Origin: Clostridia bacterium
GTDB taxonomy: Bacteria; Bacillota; Clostridia; Oscillospirales; CAG-272
Direction of reading: 5' to 3'
DNA: 64,000 bases
Assembly (NCBI GenBank): GCA_017625935.1
Contig: JAGALA010000030.1
Location: 23,373-87,372 of the forward strand
This document shows positions 46,458 through 55,122 of this stretch, piece by piece. Both the position numbers and the translations under genes were made by a program. Position 1 is the first letter of the stretch. Every line of letters starts with the position of its first letter. The notes under the pieces were generated by a model, which saw only the letters and a list, made by a program, of their open reading frames with translations, was not told the origin of the DNA and made no database searches.

Positions 46458-48508
46458 TTAGAGTTGCAAAAAATGCGGGCTTCTGCTTCGGCGTGCGCCG
46501 CGCCACGGATACGCTTGAGGAGCTGATTGCCAAAAAAACGGAAAACGATATTATCTGTACGCTCGGCAAGCTGATTCACAACGAGCAGTATAGCGAGTAT
46601 CTGAAGCAAAACGGCGTTTTGGAAATAAGCGGTGACGATATTGACAGCTATTTTGAAAAATCACTTTCGGGAAAGAGCGTGACGGTCGTTATAAGAACTC
46701 ACGGCATAGTTAAGGAGCTGCAAGAAAAGCTCGACGGGTACGCAAAAAAATCACCTAACTTCACCGTTGTTGACACAACCTGCCCATACGTAAAGAAGAT
46801 TCACAAAATTGCCGAGGAAAACTCGGGCGAGGATGAAATTTTCGTGGTGATAGGTCAAAGGGAGCACCCCGAGGTTGAGTCAATTGTCAGCTACGTAAAA
46901 AACAAATGTGAGGTTTTTCCAAACGAAGAAGAGCTTGAAAAGTACTTAAACAGCGAAAATAGTACAAAAAATACTATCAATATGGCGGCGCAAACTACTC
47001 AAAAGCTAACAATGTGGGAAAAATGTCAAAAAATTCTTAAAAACTACTGTACAAATGCAAAAATTTTTGATACAATATGTAGTGTTACTGAAAAAAGACA
47101 AGAAGAAGCCGCTTCCTTAGCAAAGGATTCCGACGTTGTTTTCGTTATAGGTGGCAGGGACAGCTCAAACACCTCAAAGCTCGCACAGGTGTGCGGTGCG
47201 TTTTGTGAAAAAACGTTTTGGATTCAAACAAAGGACAATATTCAGCTTGACAAAATCAGTGGCGCAAAAAATATTAGCATAACTGCTGGGGCTTCCACCC
47301 CCGACAGTTTAATAATGGAGGTAAAAGAAACAATGAGCGAAATTATGATGGAAGAAAACTTTGCTGAGCTTTTCGCTAAAGAATGCGAGAACGGTGCAAA
47401 GGTAAAAATATACACAGGAGCAACAGTTACCGGTACAGTTATGTCGATTTCCGAAAACGAAATCCGTCTTGACCTCGGCACCAAGGTTACAGGTGTTATC
47501 ACACGTGACCAAATTACCGACTCAAATGACGAAAAGCTGTCTGACCTTTTCAAAATCGGCGACGCAGTAGACGCATCTGTTGTTAGTGTTAGCGACAGAG
47601 ACGGCATTGCAATCCTTTCAAAGAAGAAGATTGACGGTGTTAAGAACTGGCAAAAGATCGTTGACTATCAAGCAAGCGGCGAGACAGTTAACGCAAAGAT
47701 TACAGAAGCAACAAAGGGCGGCGTTGTAGCTAATATCGACGGCGTTAGAGTATTTATCCCTGCTTCAATGACAGGCATCGCTAAGGATGGCGATATGAGC
47801 GTTTTGGTTGGAACAACTCAAGAGGTTAAGGTTGTTGAAATCAAGGACGATAAGAAGAAGGCAATTGCTTCAATCAAGGCAATTCTTCGCGAAAAGAAGA
47901 AGGCAGAGAAGGAAGCGTTCTGGGCATCTCTTGAAGAGGGTATGGTATTTGAAGGTACAGTTAAGTCCCTTACAAGCTACGGCGCATTCGTTGACCTTGG
48001 CGCTGTTGACGGTCTTGTACATATCACCGAGCTTTCTTGGAAACGCTTAAAGCACCCAAGCGAGGTTGTTAATGTTGGTGACAAGCTCACAGTATTTGTA
48101 AAAGCACTTGACAAGGAAAACGGCAAAATCTCTCTTGGCCACAAGACAGATGACCAAAATCCTTGGAACATCTTTAAGTCACAGTATGCAGAGGGCGACG
48201 TTGCCGAGGTTAAGATTGTTGGCATCACAACCTTCGGTGCATTTGCTCAGATAGTTCCCGGCGTTGACGGCCTTATCCACATCAGTCAAATTGCTGACAA
48301 GAAGATTGACTCAGTTGCAAACGTACTCAAGGTTGGTGACGTTTTAGCTGCTAAGATTGTTGGCATTGATGAAGAAAACCACAAGGTTTCACTTTCTTCA
48401 AGAGCGCTCCTCGAAAATGAGGAAGCTGAAGAGGCTGCCGAGGAGGTTGCAGAAGCAGCTGAAGAAGCAGTAGCTGAGGAAGCAGTAGCTGAAGAAGCAG
48501 CTGAATAA
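46454..48508 (+). CDS. ispH-rpsA: IspH (HMBPP reductase) fused to ribosomal protein S1 domains
   Basis: This 684-aa fusion is known from many Clostridia. Residues 1-~285 are IspH, the last enzyme of the MEP isoprenoid pathway: AGFCFGVRRA, TTCPYVKKI and DTICSVTEKRQ give the three [4Fe-4S] cysteines, and AGASTPDSLI closes the domain. From ~300 come four S1 repeats, the third with GAFVDLGAVDGLVHITELSW and the fourth with GAFAQIVPGVDGLIHISQIA, then an acidic Glu/Ala tail. A GGAGG at 47317-47321, 11 bases before an in-frame ATG at 47333 (Met294), lies exactly at the domain boundary and could start a free S1 protein. Codon bias is stronger in the S1 half. Confidence 0.96.
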   Translation: MIRVAKNAGFCFGVRRATDTLEELIAKKTENDIICTLGKLIHNEQYSEYLKQNGVLEISGDDIDSYFEKSLSGKSVTVVIRTHGIVKELQEKLDGYAKKSPNFTVVDTTCPYVKKIHKIAEENSGEDEIFVVIGQREHPEVESIVSYVKNKCEVFPNEEELEKYLNSENSTKNTINMAAQTTQKLTMWEKCQKILKNYCTNAKIFDTICSVTEKRQEEAASLAKDSDVVFVIGGRDSSNTSKLAQVCGAFCEKTFWIQTKDNIQLDKISGAKNISITAGASTPDSLIMEVKETMSEIMMEENFAELFAKECENGAKVKIYTGATVTGTVMSISENEIRLDLGTKVTGVITRDQITDSNDEKLSDLFKIGDAVDASVVSVSDRDGIAILSKKKIDGVKNWQKIVDYQASGETVNAKITEATKGGVVANIDGVRVFIPASMTGIAKDGDMSVLVGTTQEVKVVEIKDDKKKAIASIKAILREKKKAEKEAFWASLEEGMVFEGTVKSLTSYGAFVDLGAVDGLVHITELSWKRLKHPSEVVNVGDKLTVFVKALDKENGKISLGHKTDDQNPWNIFKSQYAEGDVAEVKIVGITTFGAFAQIVPGVDGLIHISQIADKKIDSVANVLKVGDVLAAKIVGIDEENHKVSLSSRALLENEEAEEAAEEVAEAAEEAVAEEAVAEEAAE

Positions 48509-48524
48509 TTTATAATAAAAGAAA

Positions 48525-48558
48525 AAACCCACAAACTCTTAAGCTTGTGGGTTTTTTA
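48525..48558 (+). terminator. Terminator of the cmk-plsC-ispH/rpsA operon
   Basis: AAACCCACAA pairs with TTGTGGGTTT, followed by TTTTATC. Confidence 0.92.
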
Positions 48559-48686
48559 TCAAGGGGTCCTCAAACCGAAGAATGAGGTTTGGGGTTCTCG
48601 TCAAGGGGTTCCCCGAACCGAAGAATGAGGTTTGGGGTTCTCGTCAAGGGGTTCCCCGAACCGAAAAATGAGGTTTGGGGGTTCAC
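48559..48686. repeat. Three tandem copies of a 42/43-bp hairpin repeat
   Basis: Copies begin at 48559, 48601 and 48644, each with TCAAGGGG(T)TCC, CGAACCGAAGAATGAGG and TTTGGGGTTC. CCCCGAACC and GGTTTGGGG within a unit can pair (one G-T), so each copy forms a hairpin. Copies 2 and 3 are nearly identical; copy 1 differs around the first CC run. The array follows directly after the operon terminator in a 451-bp gap that also contains the small gene at 48718. Confidence 0.9.
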
Positions 48687-48717
48687 TTGTAAAAGTGTCT
48701 AAACCGCCAAAATTAGA

Positions 48718-48828
48718 TTAATGGCAGCAGCAACAAAGTACGATAACTGCAAGTACTATAATCCAAATAGTTTCGTTGTCAAAGAGATTGCAAAGACAGT
48801 TGTTCATATTATTACCGTGGCACTCCAT
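48718..48828 (-). CDS. Tiny membrane peptide ending in a Cys run
   Basis: A 36-aa frame runs from ATG 48828 to TAA 48718. AAAGGA lies 9 bases upstream of the ATG, a good ribosome site; an internal in-frame ATG at 48807 is possible. The N-terminal half is polar with two cysteines (NNCLCNLFDN), then a hydrophobic helix WIIVLAVIVL and a CCCCH end. Similar short peptides (Asn/Cys-rich head, one helix, terminal Cys cluster) occur unannotated in Ruminococcaceae-type genomes as far as I recall. Function unknown; palmitoylation-like or metal/disulfide roles are speculation. No clear promoter. Confidence 0.6.
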   Translation of the reverse strand: MECHGNNMNNCLCNLFDNETIWIIVLAVIVLCCCCH

Positions 48829-48908
48829 ATGAAGTCTTCCTTTATATAAATTTGAGTGGCTCATGCCCCTCTGCTATATACTATGTCGAAAAAACAAGAA
48901 TGTTACCG

Positions 48909-48936
48909 AAAAAAAGAAAGCATCATAAAGATGCTC
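48909..48936 (-). terminator. Terminator of the zinc-ribbon gene at 48960
   Basis: AGCATC/GATGCT stem with a 5-nt loop, followed on the minus strand by TTCTTTTTTT. Confidence 0.85.
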
Positions 48937-48959
48937 TCTTAATCTGACTTCCTTAGGCG

Positions 48960-49589
48960 TTATTTCAGGTGCAATTCAGTCTTACCCAAAAATTCATGCG
49001 CTGCATCGCTGTCGCGTAGCTCTAAAGACACGGAAGCACCGCATTTTTTACATTCCACGCGTACCGTTCCTTGGTCTATTGTGGCAAGATATTCACCATC
49101 GCCGTTTTCACAGCCGCAGTAAATTTTGCCCTCGTCGTGTAGGTCGCTGATAACGTAGCTGACCATATCGAAAAGCGCAGGGTCGTAGTCGTTTTTTGCC
49201 TCGTCCTTAAACTCGTCAATGCCCGCCTCACCGAGTGATTTCATTATCTCCTCGTTTGAGCGAAGCACCGCATCAGCCACCGCGCGTTCCTTGCCGATAA
49301 AGCAAATGTCAACACCCGAGAGGGCACAGGGGATTACAAATATATCGCTGCCGAAAAATACGTTATTTGAAATTATGTACGAGTGTGGCTTTGGACAAAC
49401 CACGCAAGGTACAGTCAAACGGAGCTTATCGCCGTCGGTTTTTTCAACGGTAAGAAAGCTCTCACCGCACGAGCATTTCAGCTTGAAAAGATTTCCGCTT
49501 AAGGAAAACGCGCCAACCATCGACGTTGGCACCGCCCCACAGTGAGGGCATCTATATGCAAGAGTTGTTTTCTTTTGGTCTATAATCAT
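48960..49589 (-). CDS. Zinc-ribbon-rich protein of unknown function
   Basis: This 209-aa protein has three or more potential metal sites: CPHCG...CSCG (residues ~14-42), CVVC (~62-65), CGC (~163-165) with CKKCG (~179-183). The middle ~60 residues are helical and acidic (EEIMKSLGEAGIDEFKDEAKNDYDP). No known domain was recognised by eye; the repeated beta-hairpin zinc ribbons suggest nucleic-acid or protein binding. It is a single gene with a good promoter and terminator, in the gap between the ispH/rpsA operon and the divergent helicase gene. The ATG has GAGGTG upstream. Confidence 0.78.
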   Translation of the reverse strand: MIIDQKKTTLAYRCPHCGAVPTSMVGAFSLSGNLFKLKCSCGESFLTVEKTDGDKLRLTVPCVVCPKPHSYIISNNVFFGSDIFVIPCALSGVDICFIGKERAVADAVLRSNEEIMKSLGEAGIDEFKDEAKNDYDPALFDMVSYVISDLHDEGKIYCGCENGDGEYLATIDQGTVRVECKKCGASVSLELRDSDAAHEFLGKTELHLK

Positions 49590-49620
49590 AAAAGCACCTC
49601 TTTATAATTAATGTAAGAAA

Positions 49621-49649
49621 ATTATACAACAAAAATATATAAAAGTCAA
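49621..49649 (-). promoter_or_regulatory. Promoter of the zinc-ribbon gene
   Basis: Minus-strand TTGACT (49649-49644), 17-bp spacer, TATAAT (49626-49621). Confidence 0.87.
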
Positions 49650-49665
49650 GGGAAAGGAGTAGGAA

Positions 49666-52044
49666 ATGAAGTGTATTTACGATATTGAAACGGATTGCGT
49701 TTATATTAATGTAAATGACTTAGCCGGGTACGTTTACCGCGGCGGCGATATAAACACACGTATGGTCGCGGGCAACAAAAACGGCGGTGCGATAGTTAGC
49801 CACCGTATTCACGAAAAAGCCCCAAATATTACCGACGCCTACACCTTTACCACAATCTCTGACGGCGTTAAAATCACAATTTTCACTTATCCCGAAAATG
49901 TAAGAGATGATGAGAGTGGCTACGCAATTGACGCGGTTCGTTCCGTTCCGTACCGCCTTGACGACATCGAGAATGGCGAGCTTGAGGTTTCGATAAAATC
50001 AGCGCTTCTTGCCGCATATATAATGTGCGAAAAATCGAAGCAAGCAAGCGTAAAGATAAACGTCAGCTTTTTCCGTGACGGCACAGACGAAGCAAGGGAG
50101 CTTACAAAGGAAGCAACGCGCGACGAGCTGCTTTGCGAGTACGAAAGAGCAATTAAGCTTTTTACCCCGTTTGCAAAAATAGTTAAGGAAAAAAAGACGA
50201 AGCTCCTTGGCGAATTAAGTGCGCTTTCGTTCCCCTTTAAGGGCGGCGCACGTGAGGGTCAGCGCGAGCTAATCGTTGAAGTCTTTAAGTCAATCCACGC
50301 GCATAAAAGATTAGTTGCCGAAGCACCCACAGGCACGGGCAAAACAATGGCAACGCTGTACCCGTCGCTTAAATCCTTTGGTCAGGGCTTTGCCGACAAG
50401 ATTTTCTACTTCACGGGCAAAACAACCACAGCACTTTCCGCACTTGGCGCAATTGATATAATGCGTGACCAAATTCCATCAATGCGCGCAATTCATATTT
50501 CGTCAAAGGACAAATGCTGTGTCAGCTTCCGCCCTTGCCAGCGCCGCAAATGCGACCCCAAGCATTGCCGGGTGACGCGCGGCTACTACGACAGAATAAA
50601 CGACGCTCTTTTGGAGCTGCTTGAGAATTACAGAACCTACACAAAGGAAATTATAGATAAGGTTAGCGAAAAATATGCAGTTTGCGCCTACGAGCTTTCT
50701 TTAGAGCTTTCCGAGTGGTGCGAGCTTGTCGTTTGCGACTATAACTACCTTTTTGACCTTAATGCGTACCTAAGACGCTATTTTGAATTTCCCGACGGAG
50801 CGAAGAATATTTTCTTGATTGACGAGGCACACAACCTGCCCGACAGAGCAAGGGAAATGTATTCCGTCACCCTTTCGCGCTCACAGTTTATCGCACTTTC
50901 CGATAGATATTCGGGTGACAAATTTCTCGGTGAGCCACTTGCTGAGGTCTTAAACCGCTTCGACCTTTATTACGAGCTTGCAATGGCCGAAAAGCAAGAA
51001 ATAGAGGGGGAAGTGTGCGGATTTTACATAAATTCGCAAATTGACGAGGACTTAACCGCGCCGTTTTTGAGCTTGCTTGCAGGAATAAAAAAGCATTTTT
51101 CGCGCGAAACGGATGATGACGAGCTGTATTCGACCTATATTGATGTAAAAAAGCTCGTTTCCGTGTCCGAAATATTTGACAAGCACTTTACTATGTATAT
51201 AGAAGCCATAGGCGACGATGTCAAGCTCCGTCTTATGTGCCTTGACCCGTCTTACTTGCTTGATGAGCGTATGAAAAAGGGCGCGTCGAGCATCCTTTTC
51301 TCCGCCACGTTAACTCCGCTTGAGTACTTTGCGGACGTGCTCGGATGCGCAAAATCACCGACCCTGTGTCTGAAATCGCCGTTTGATAAGAATAAGCTTT
51401 GTTTGGTCGGCGTCAAAACCGTATCAACGCGCTATGAGGATAGAAAAAAGAGCGCGACAGCCGTTGCAAACGTAATCCGCGCCTCGGTTGAGGGAAAGGC
51501 GGGCAACTATATCGTATATTTCCCGTCATATGCATACCTTGAGGAGGTCAAGGAGATTTTTGTGAAAAAATATCCGAAAATCAACGTCACCTGCCAAAAA
51601 AGAAGTATGTCAGAGCGCTCAAAAATTGAGTTCTTTGATAGCTTTGATGCCAAAAAGGAGGGAACCCTTGTCGGTTTTTGCGTCCTTGGCGGCAGCTTTT
51701 CGGAGGGAATTGATTTGCGCGGAGAGCGATTAATCGGCGCTATCATTGTCGGCGTAGGACTCCCGACAATTTCAAGTGAGCAAAACATCATAAAGGAATA
51801 TTACGATAAAACGAGAGAAACTGGCTACGCCTATGCGTACACCTACCCTGGTATGATTAAGGTTACACAGGCGGCAGGCAGAGTAATCAGGAGCGAGGAC
51901 GAAAAGGGCGTTGTCGTGCTGGTTGACGACCGCTTTGCAACTCCCGAGTATTTTTCCATCTTCCCCGAGTACTGGAAGCACATAAAATATATTGATAACG
52001 CACGCGATTTACTTAACCAAGTTATCGAATTTTGGAAAAAATAA
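49666..52044 (+). CDS. DinG/XPD-like Fe-S superfamily 2 DNA helicase
   Basis: This 792-aa helicase has Walker A EAPTGTGKTMA (~residues 223-233), Fe-S ligands CC...CQRRKC...HC (near 286-305), FLIDEAHNLPDRA (DEAH), ILFSATLTPL and motif VI QAAGRVIRSEDEKG. These are the XPD/DinG family marks of a 5'-3' helicase in DNA repair. The N-terminal ~200 residues are an additional domain (DIETDCVYINVNDL, GGAIVSHRIHEKAP) that I do not recognise; nuclease-like folds fused to such helicases are known, but no catalytic motif is clear. AAAGGAG precedes the ATG. No strong promoter was seen on this strand. Confidence 0.9.
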   Translation: MKCIYDIETDCVYINVNDLAGYVYRGGDINTRMVAGNKNGGAIVSHRIHEKAPNITDAYTFTTISDGVKITIFTYPENVRDDESGYAIDAVRSVPYRLDDIENGELEVSIKSALLAAYIMCEKSKQASVKINVSFFRDGTDEARELTKEATRDELLCEYERAIKLFTPFAKIVKEKKTKLLGELSALSFPFKGGAREGQRELIVEVFKSIHAHKRLVAEAPTGTGKTMATLYPSLKSFGQGFADKIFYFTGKTTTALSALGAIDIMRDQIPSMRAIHISSKDKCCVSFRPCQRRKCDPKHCRVTRGYYDRINDALLELLENYRTYTKEIIDKVSEKYAVCAYELSLELSEWCELVVCDYNYLFDLNAYLRRYFEFPDGAKNIFLIDEAHNLPDRAREMYSVTLSRSQFIALSDRYSGDKFLGEPLAEVLNRFDLYYELAMAEKQEIEGEVCGFYINSQIDEDLTAPFLSLLAGIKKHFSRETDDDELYSTYIDVKKLVSVSEIFDKHFTMYIEAIGDDVKLRLMCLDPSYLLDERMKKGASSILFSATLTPLEYFADVLGCAKSPTLCLKSPFDKNKLCLVGVKTVSTRYEDRKKSATAVANVIRASVEGKAGNYIVYFPSYAYLEEVKEIFVKKYPKINVTCQKRSMSERSKIEFFDSFDAKKEGTLVGFCVLGGSFSEGIDLRGERLIGAIIVGVGLPTISSEQNIIKEYYDKTRETGYAYAYTYPGMIKVTQAAGRVIRSEDEKGVVVLVDDRFATPEYFSIFPEYWKHIKYIDNARDLLNQVIEFWKK

Positions 52045-52054
52045 TATAAAACTA

Positions 52055-52083
52055 TTGTAAAACTGAATTTATAGTGATATAAT
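52055..52083 (+). promoter_or_regulatory. asnS promoter
   Basis: TTGTAA (52055-52060), 17-bp spacer, TATAAT (52078-52083). The 53-nt leader contains the perfect palindrome GGGCGCGCGCCC (52107-52118). It is too short for a T-box. Confidence 0.82.
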
Positions 52084-52135
52084 AATGAATATTTTATTTA
52101 TTTAATGGGCGCGCGCCCGTTAGAAAGAGGGAAAA

Positions 52136-53530
52136 ATGTTAAGGACAACTGTAAAAGAGATTTTTCAAAATCCCGAAAATTTTGCAAATAAGGAAATCAC
52201 CGTTTGCGGCTGGGCAAGAACGATTCGCTCAAGCAACGCATTCGGCTTTATCGAGTTAAATGACGGTAGCTATTTTACAAACCTTCAGGTTGTTTTCGAG
52301 GCAGAGCTTCTTGAAAACTATCAAGAGATAGCAAAGCAAAACGTTGGCGCATCTCTTATCGTTTGCGGCACACTCGTGCTCACTCCCGAGGCAAAGCAGC
52401 CGTTTGAAATCAAGGCGAAAACGATTGAGGTTGAGGGACAGTCAACACCCGATTATCCGCTTCAAAAGAAAAGACACACCTTGGAATACCTTCGTACAAT
52501 TGCACACCTTCGCCCACGCTCAAACCTTTTCAGCGCAGTGTTCAGAGTGCGCTCCGTGGCTGCGTTTGCAATTCATAAATTCTTTAATGAAAGAAACTTT
52601 GTTTACGTTCACACACCTATTATCACAGGAAGTGACTGTGAGGGCGCGGGCGAAATGTTCCGCTTAACAACTCTTGATCTTGACAATTTGCCAAGGACAG
52701 AGGACGGTAAAATCGACTTTTCAAAGGACTTCTTCGGAAAGAGTGTTAACCTAACCGTTTCAGGTCAGTTAAGCGCAGAAACATATGCTATGGCGTTTGC
52801 AAACGTATATACCTTCGGCCCGACCTTCCGTGCAGAGCGCTCCAATACAGCGCGCCACGCGGCTGAGTTCTGGATGATGGAGCCCGAAATTGCATTTGCA
52901 GACCTTAAAGACGATATGCGTCTTGCCGAGGATATGATTAAATACGTTGTTAAGTACGTTATGCAGGAGTGTCCTGCCGAGCTTGAATTCTTTAACAAGT
53001 TCGTTGACACAACACTACTTAACCGTCTAAATAACCTCATTTCAAACGATTTTGGCCACGTGACCTACACCGAGGCAATTGAAATTCTTGAAAAGAGCGG
53101 CAAGAAGTTTGAGTATCCTGTAAAATGGGGCATTGACCTTCAAACCGAGCATGAAAGATACATCACCGAGGAGGTCTTTGGTAAGCCCGTGTTCGTTACC
53201 GACTATCCCGCTGACATCAAGGCATTCTATATGCGTCTGAATGACGATGGAAAAACCGTTGCCGCAATGGATATGTTAGTTCCGGGCGTTGGTGAGCTTA
53301 TCGGCGGCTCTCAAAGAGAGGAGCGTCTTGACTACCTTCTTCGCGCAATGGAAAAATTCAACCTCAAGGAAGAGGACTACTGGTGGTATCTCGAGCTTCG
53401 TAAGTACGGCGGAACAAAGCACGCAGGCTTCGGTCTCGGCTTTGAGCGTCTTATTATGTATATCACAGGCGTGGCTAACATTCGTGACGTTGAGTCTTAC
53501 CCGAGAACAACCGGCTCCGCCGAATTTTAG
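52136..53530 (+). CDS. asnS: Asparagine--tRNA ligase
   Basis: This 464-aa class IIb synthetase charges tRNA-Asn. The N-terminal OB-fold anticodon domain (1-~105) has [25 protein letters not shown]. The catalytic domain has [22 protein letters not shown] (motif 2) and [15 protein letters not shown] (motif 3), and [14 protein letters not shown]. Its presence implies direct charging of Asn. GAGGG precedes the ATG. It is followed by repeats A and B. Confidence 0.97.
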   Translation: MLRTTVKEIFQNPENFANKEITVCGWARTIRSSNAFGFIELNDGSYFTNLQVVFEAELLENYQEIAKQNVGASLIVCGTLVLTPEAKQPFEIKAKTIEVEGQSTPDYPLQKKRHTLEYLRTIAHLRPRSNLFSAVFRVRSVAAFAIHKFFNERNFVYVHTPIITGSDCEGAGEMFRLTTLDLDNLPRTEDGKIDFSKDFFGKSVNLTVSGQLSAETYAMAFANVYTFGPTFRAERSNTARHAAEFWMMEPEIAFADLKDDMRLAEDMIKYVVKYVMQECPAELEFFNKFVDTTLLNRLNNLISNDFGHVTYTEAIEILEKSGKKFEYPVKWGIDLQTEHERYITEEVFGKPVFVTDYPADIKAFYMRLNDDGKTVAAMDMLVPGVGELIGGSQREERLDYLLRAMEKFNLKEEDYWWYLELRKYGGTKHAGFGLGFERLIMYITGVANIRDVESYPRTTGSAEF

Positions 53531-53559
53531 TTGGAGCTTGATAGCCGGCGTTATTCTGC

Positions 53560-53628
53560 GTTGCTCCTCGCTTGTGACCTCAGCGTACGCCTAAGTACGC
53601 TATCGCCCTCAAGCTGCGGTGCGCCTTG
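53560..53628. repeat. Repeat A, copy 2
   Basis: 69 bp with four differences from copy 1 at 42971-43039. Two of the four changes (A to G and T to C) restore pairing in the outer stem: ACTTG/CAAGT becomes GCTTG/CAAGC. It lies 29 bases after the asnS stop. A second partial copy of the 3' tail (GCGCCTTGCCTAACTTG) is at about 53676-53692. The 252-bp gap also carries repeat B. Confidence 0.85.
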
Positions 53629-53725
53629 CCTAACTTGGCTCTAAACCTCCAAGGTGAAGTGAATTACTGAAGGATGCGCCTTGCCTAACTTGCTTCTTGA
53701 ATCTCAATATGATATAGGACAGCCC

Positions 53726-53757
53726 TTGTAGGGACAGGCGTCCTCGACTGTCCGTTT
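53726..53757. repeat. Repeat B, copy 2
   Basis: Identical over 32 bp to 1706-1737. GGACAG/CTGTCC arms. Located 25 bases before the aminotransferase ATG. Confidence 0.8.
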
Positions 53758-53782
53758 AATCTCCTTACGAAAGGAAAAAAAT

Positions 53783-55069
53783 ATGAAAAAATATAGCGAA
53801 CTTACAAAAGAAGAGCTTCAAGCGCTCAAAAAGGAGCTTGAAGCCAAATACAGAGAATACCAAGCAAAGGATTTAAAGCTCAATATGGCGCGCGGAAAGC
53901 CGTGCGTTGAGCAGCTTAACCTTTCAATGGGTATGATGGATGTGCTTTGCGCGAATAGCGACCTCACCTGTGAGGACGGAACAGACTGCCGTAACTACGG
54001 CGTGCTCGACGGTATCAAGGAGGCGCAGGAGCTTCTTGCCGATATGATGGAGGTTCCGTATGACCAAATCATCATCTATGGCAACTCAAGCCTTAACGTA
54101 ATGTACGATACAATCGCGCGCTCAATGACACACGGCGTTATGGGCTCGACCCCTTGGGCAAAGCTTGACAAGGTTAAATTCCTTTGCCCTGTTCCCGGCT
54201 ATGACAGACACTTTAAAATTACCGAATATTTCGGCATCGAAATGATAAACATTCCAATGACAAAGGACGGTCCCGATATGGATATGGTTGAGGAGCTTGT
54301 CGCAAGTGACGACTCAATCAAGGGTATTTGGTGCGTTCCAAAGTACTCAAATCCGCAGGGCTATTCCTATTCCGACCTTACCGTGCGCCGCTTTGCGCGC
54401 TTAAAGCCCGCGGCTAAGGATTTCAGAATTTATTGGGACAACGCATATACAATTCACCATCTTTACGAGGATGAGCAGGACCACCTGGTTGAGATTTTGG
54501 CAGAATGTAAAAGAGCAGGTAACCCCGACCTCGTTTACAAATTTGCTTCAACCTCAAAAATCAGCTTCCCGGGCTCGGGTATTGCCGCGCTTGCATCATC
54601 GCACAACAACCTCGACGATATCAAGGAGCAGTTAACCGTTCAAACAATAGGTCACGATAAGGTTAATCAGCTTCGCCACGTCAGATTCTTCGGTGATATT
54701 CACGGTATGATAGAGCATATGAAACGCCACGCGGATATTTTACGTCCGAAGTTTGAGGCGGTTATCGAGATTCTTCAAAGAGAGCTTGGTGAGCTTGGCA
54801 TCGGCACGTGGACGGAGCCAAAGGGCGGCTACTTCATCTCCTTCGACTCCCTTGAGGGCTGCGCGAAGGACATCGTTGCAAAATGCAAAAAGGCAGGCGT
54901 TATTATGACAAGCGCAGGCGCAACCTACCCCTACGGCAAGGACCCGCACGATTCCAATATCAGAATTGCACCGTCCTACCCACCGCTTTCCGACCTCATT
55001 TTGGCAACTGAGCTTTTCACCCTCTGCGTAAAGCTTTCGAGCGTGAATAAGTATCTATCACAAATGTAA
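53783..55069 (+). CDS. Class Ic aspartate aminotransferase (PLP-dependent)
   Basis: This 428-aa fold-type I enzyme fits the Asp_aminotransf/MocR-like class Ic group: LNMARGKPCVEQLNLS, NYGVLDGIKEAQELLADMM, YGNSSLNVMYDTI, IWCVPKYSNPQGYSYSD, YWDNAYTIHHL and the PLP lysine in FASTSKISFPGSGIA. It would interconvert aspartate and 2-oxoglutarate with oxaloacetate and glutamate. AAAGGA precedes the ATG. No promoter was recognised between asnS and this gene, though repeats A and B occupy the gap. Confidence 0.93.
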   Translation: MKKYSELTKEELQALKKELEAKYREYQAKDLKLNMARGKPCVEQLNLSMGMMDVLCANSDLTCEDGTDCRNYGVLDGIKEAQELLADMMEVPYDQIIIYGNSSLNVMYDTIARSMTHGVMGSTPWAKLDKVKFLCPVPGYDRHFKITEYFGIEMINIPMTKDGPDMDMVEELVASDDSIKGIWCVPKYSNPQGYSYSDLTVRRFARLKPAAKDFRIYWDNAYTIHHLYEDEQDHLVEILAECKRAGNPDLVYKFASTSKISFPGSGIAALASSHNNLDDIKEQLTVQTIGHDKVNQLRHVRFFGDIHGMIEHMKRHADILRPKFEAVIEILQRELGELGIGTWTEPKGGYFISFDSLEGCAKDIVAKCKKAGVIMTSAGATYPYGKDPHDSNIRIAPSYPPLSDLILATELFTLCVKLSSVNKYLSQM

Positions 55070-55073
55070 AATA

Positions 55074-55106
55074 AAAACCTCGTCCCAAGCGGACGAGGTT
55101 TTTAAT
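55074..55106. terminator. Bidirectional terminator between aminotransferase and gltS
   Basis: AACCTCGTCC/GGACGAGGTT, a 10-bp perfect stem with CAAGC loop, A run before and T run after. Confidence 0.93.
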
Positions 55107-55122
55107 TATTAATTTTGCGTAT

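Noticed and set aside
52045..52135. T-box riboswitch before asnS
   Set aside because: The leader after the promoter is only about 50 nt and has no T-box sequence or antiterminator.
53289..53594. Plus-strand frame overlapping asnS and repeat A
   Set aside because: It lies in another frame of asnS, lacks a ribosome site, and its end is repeat sequence.
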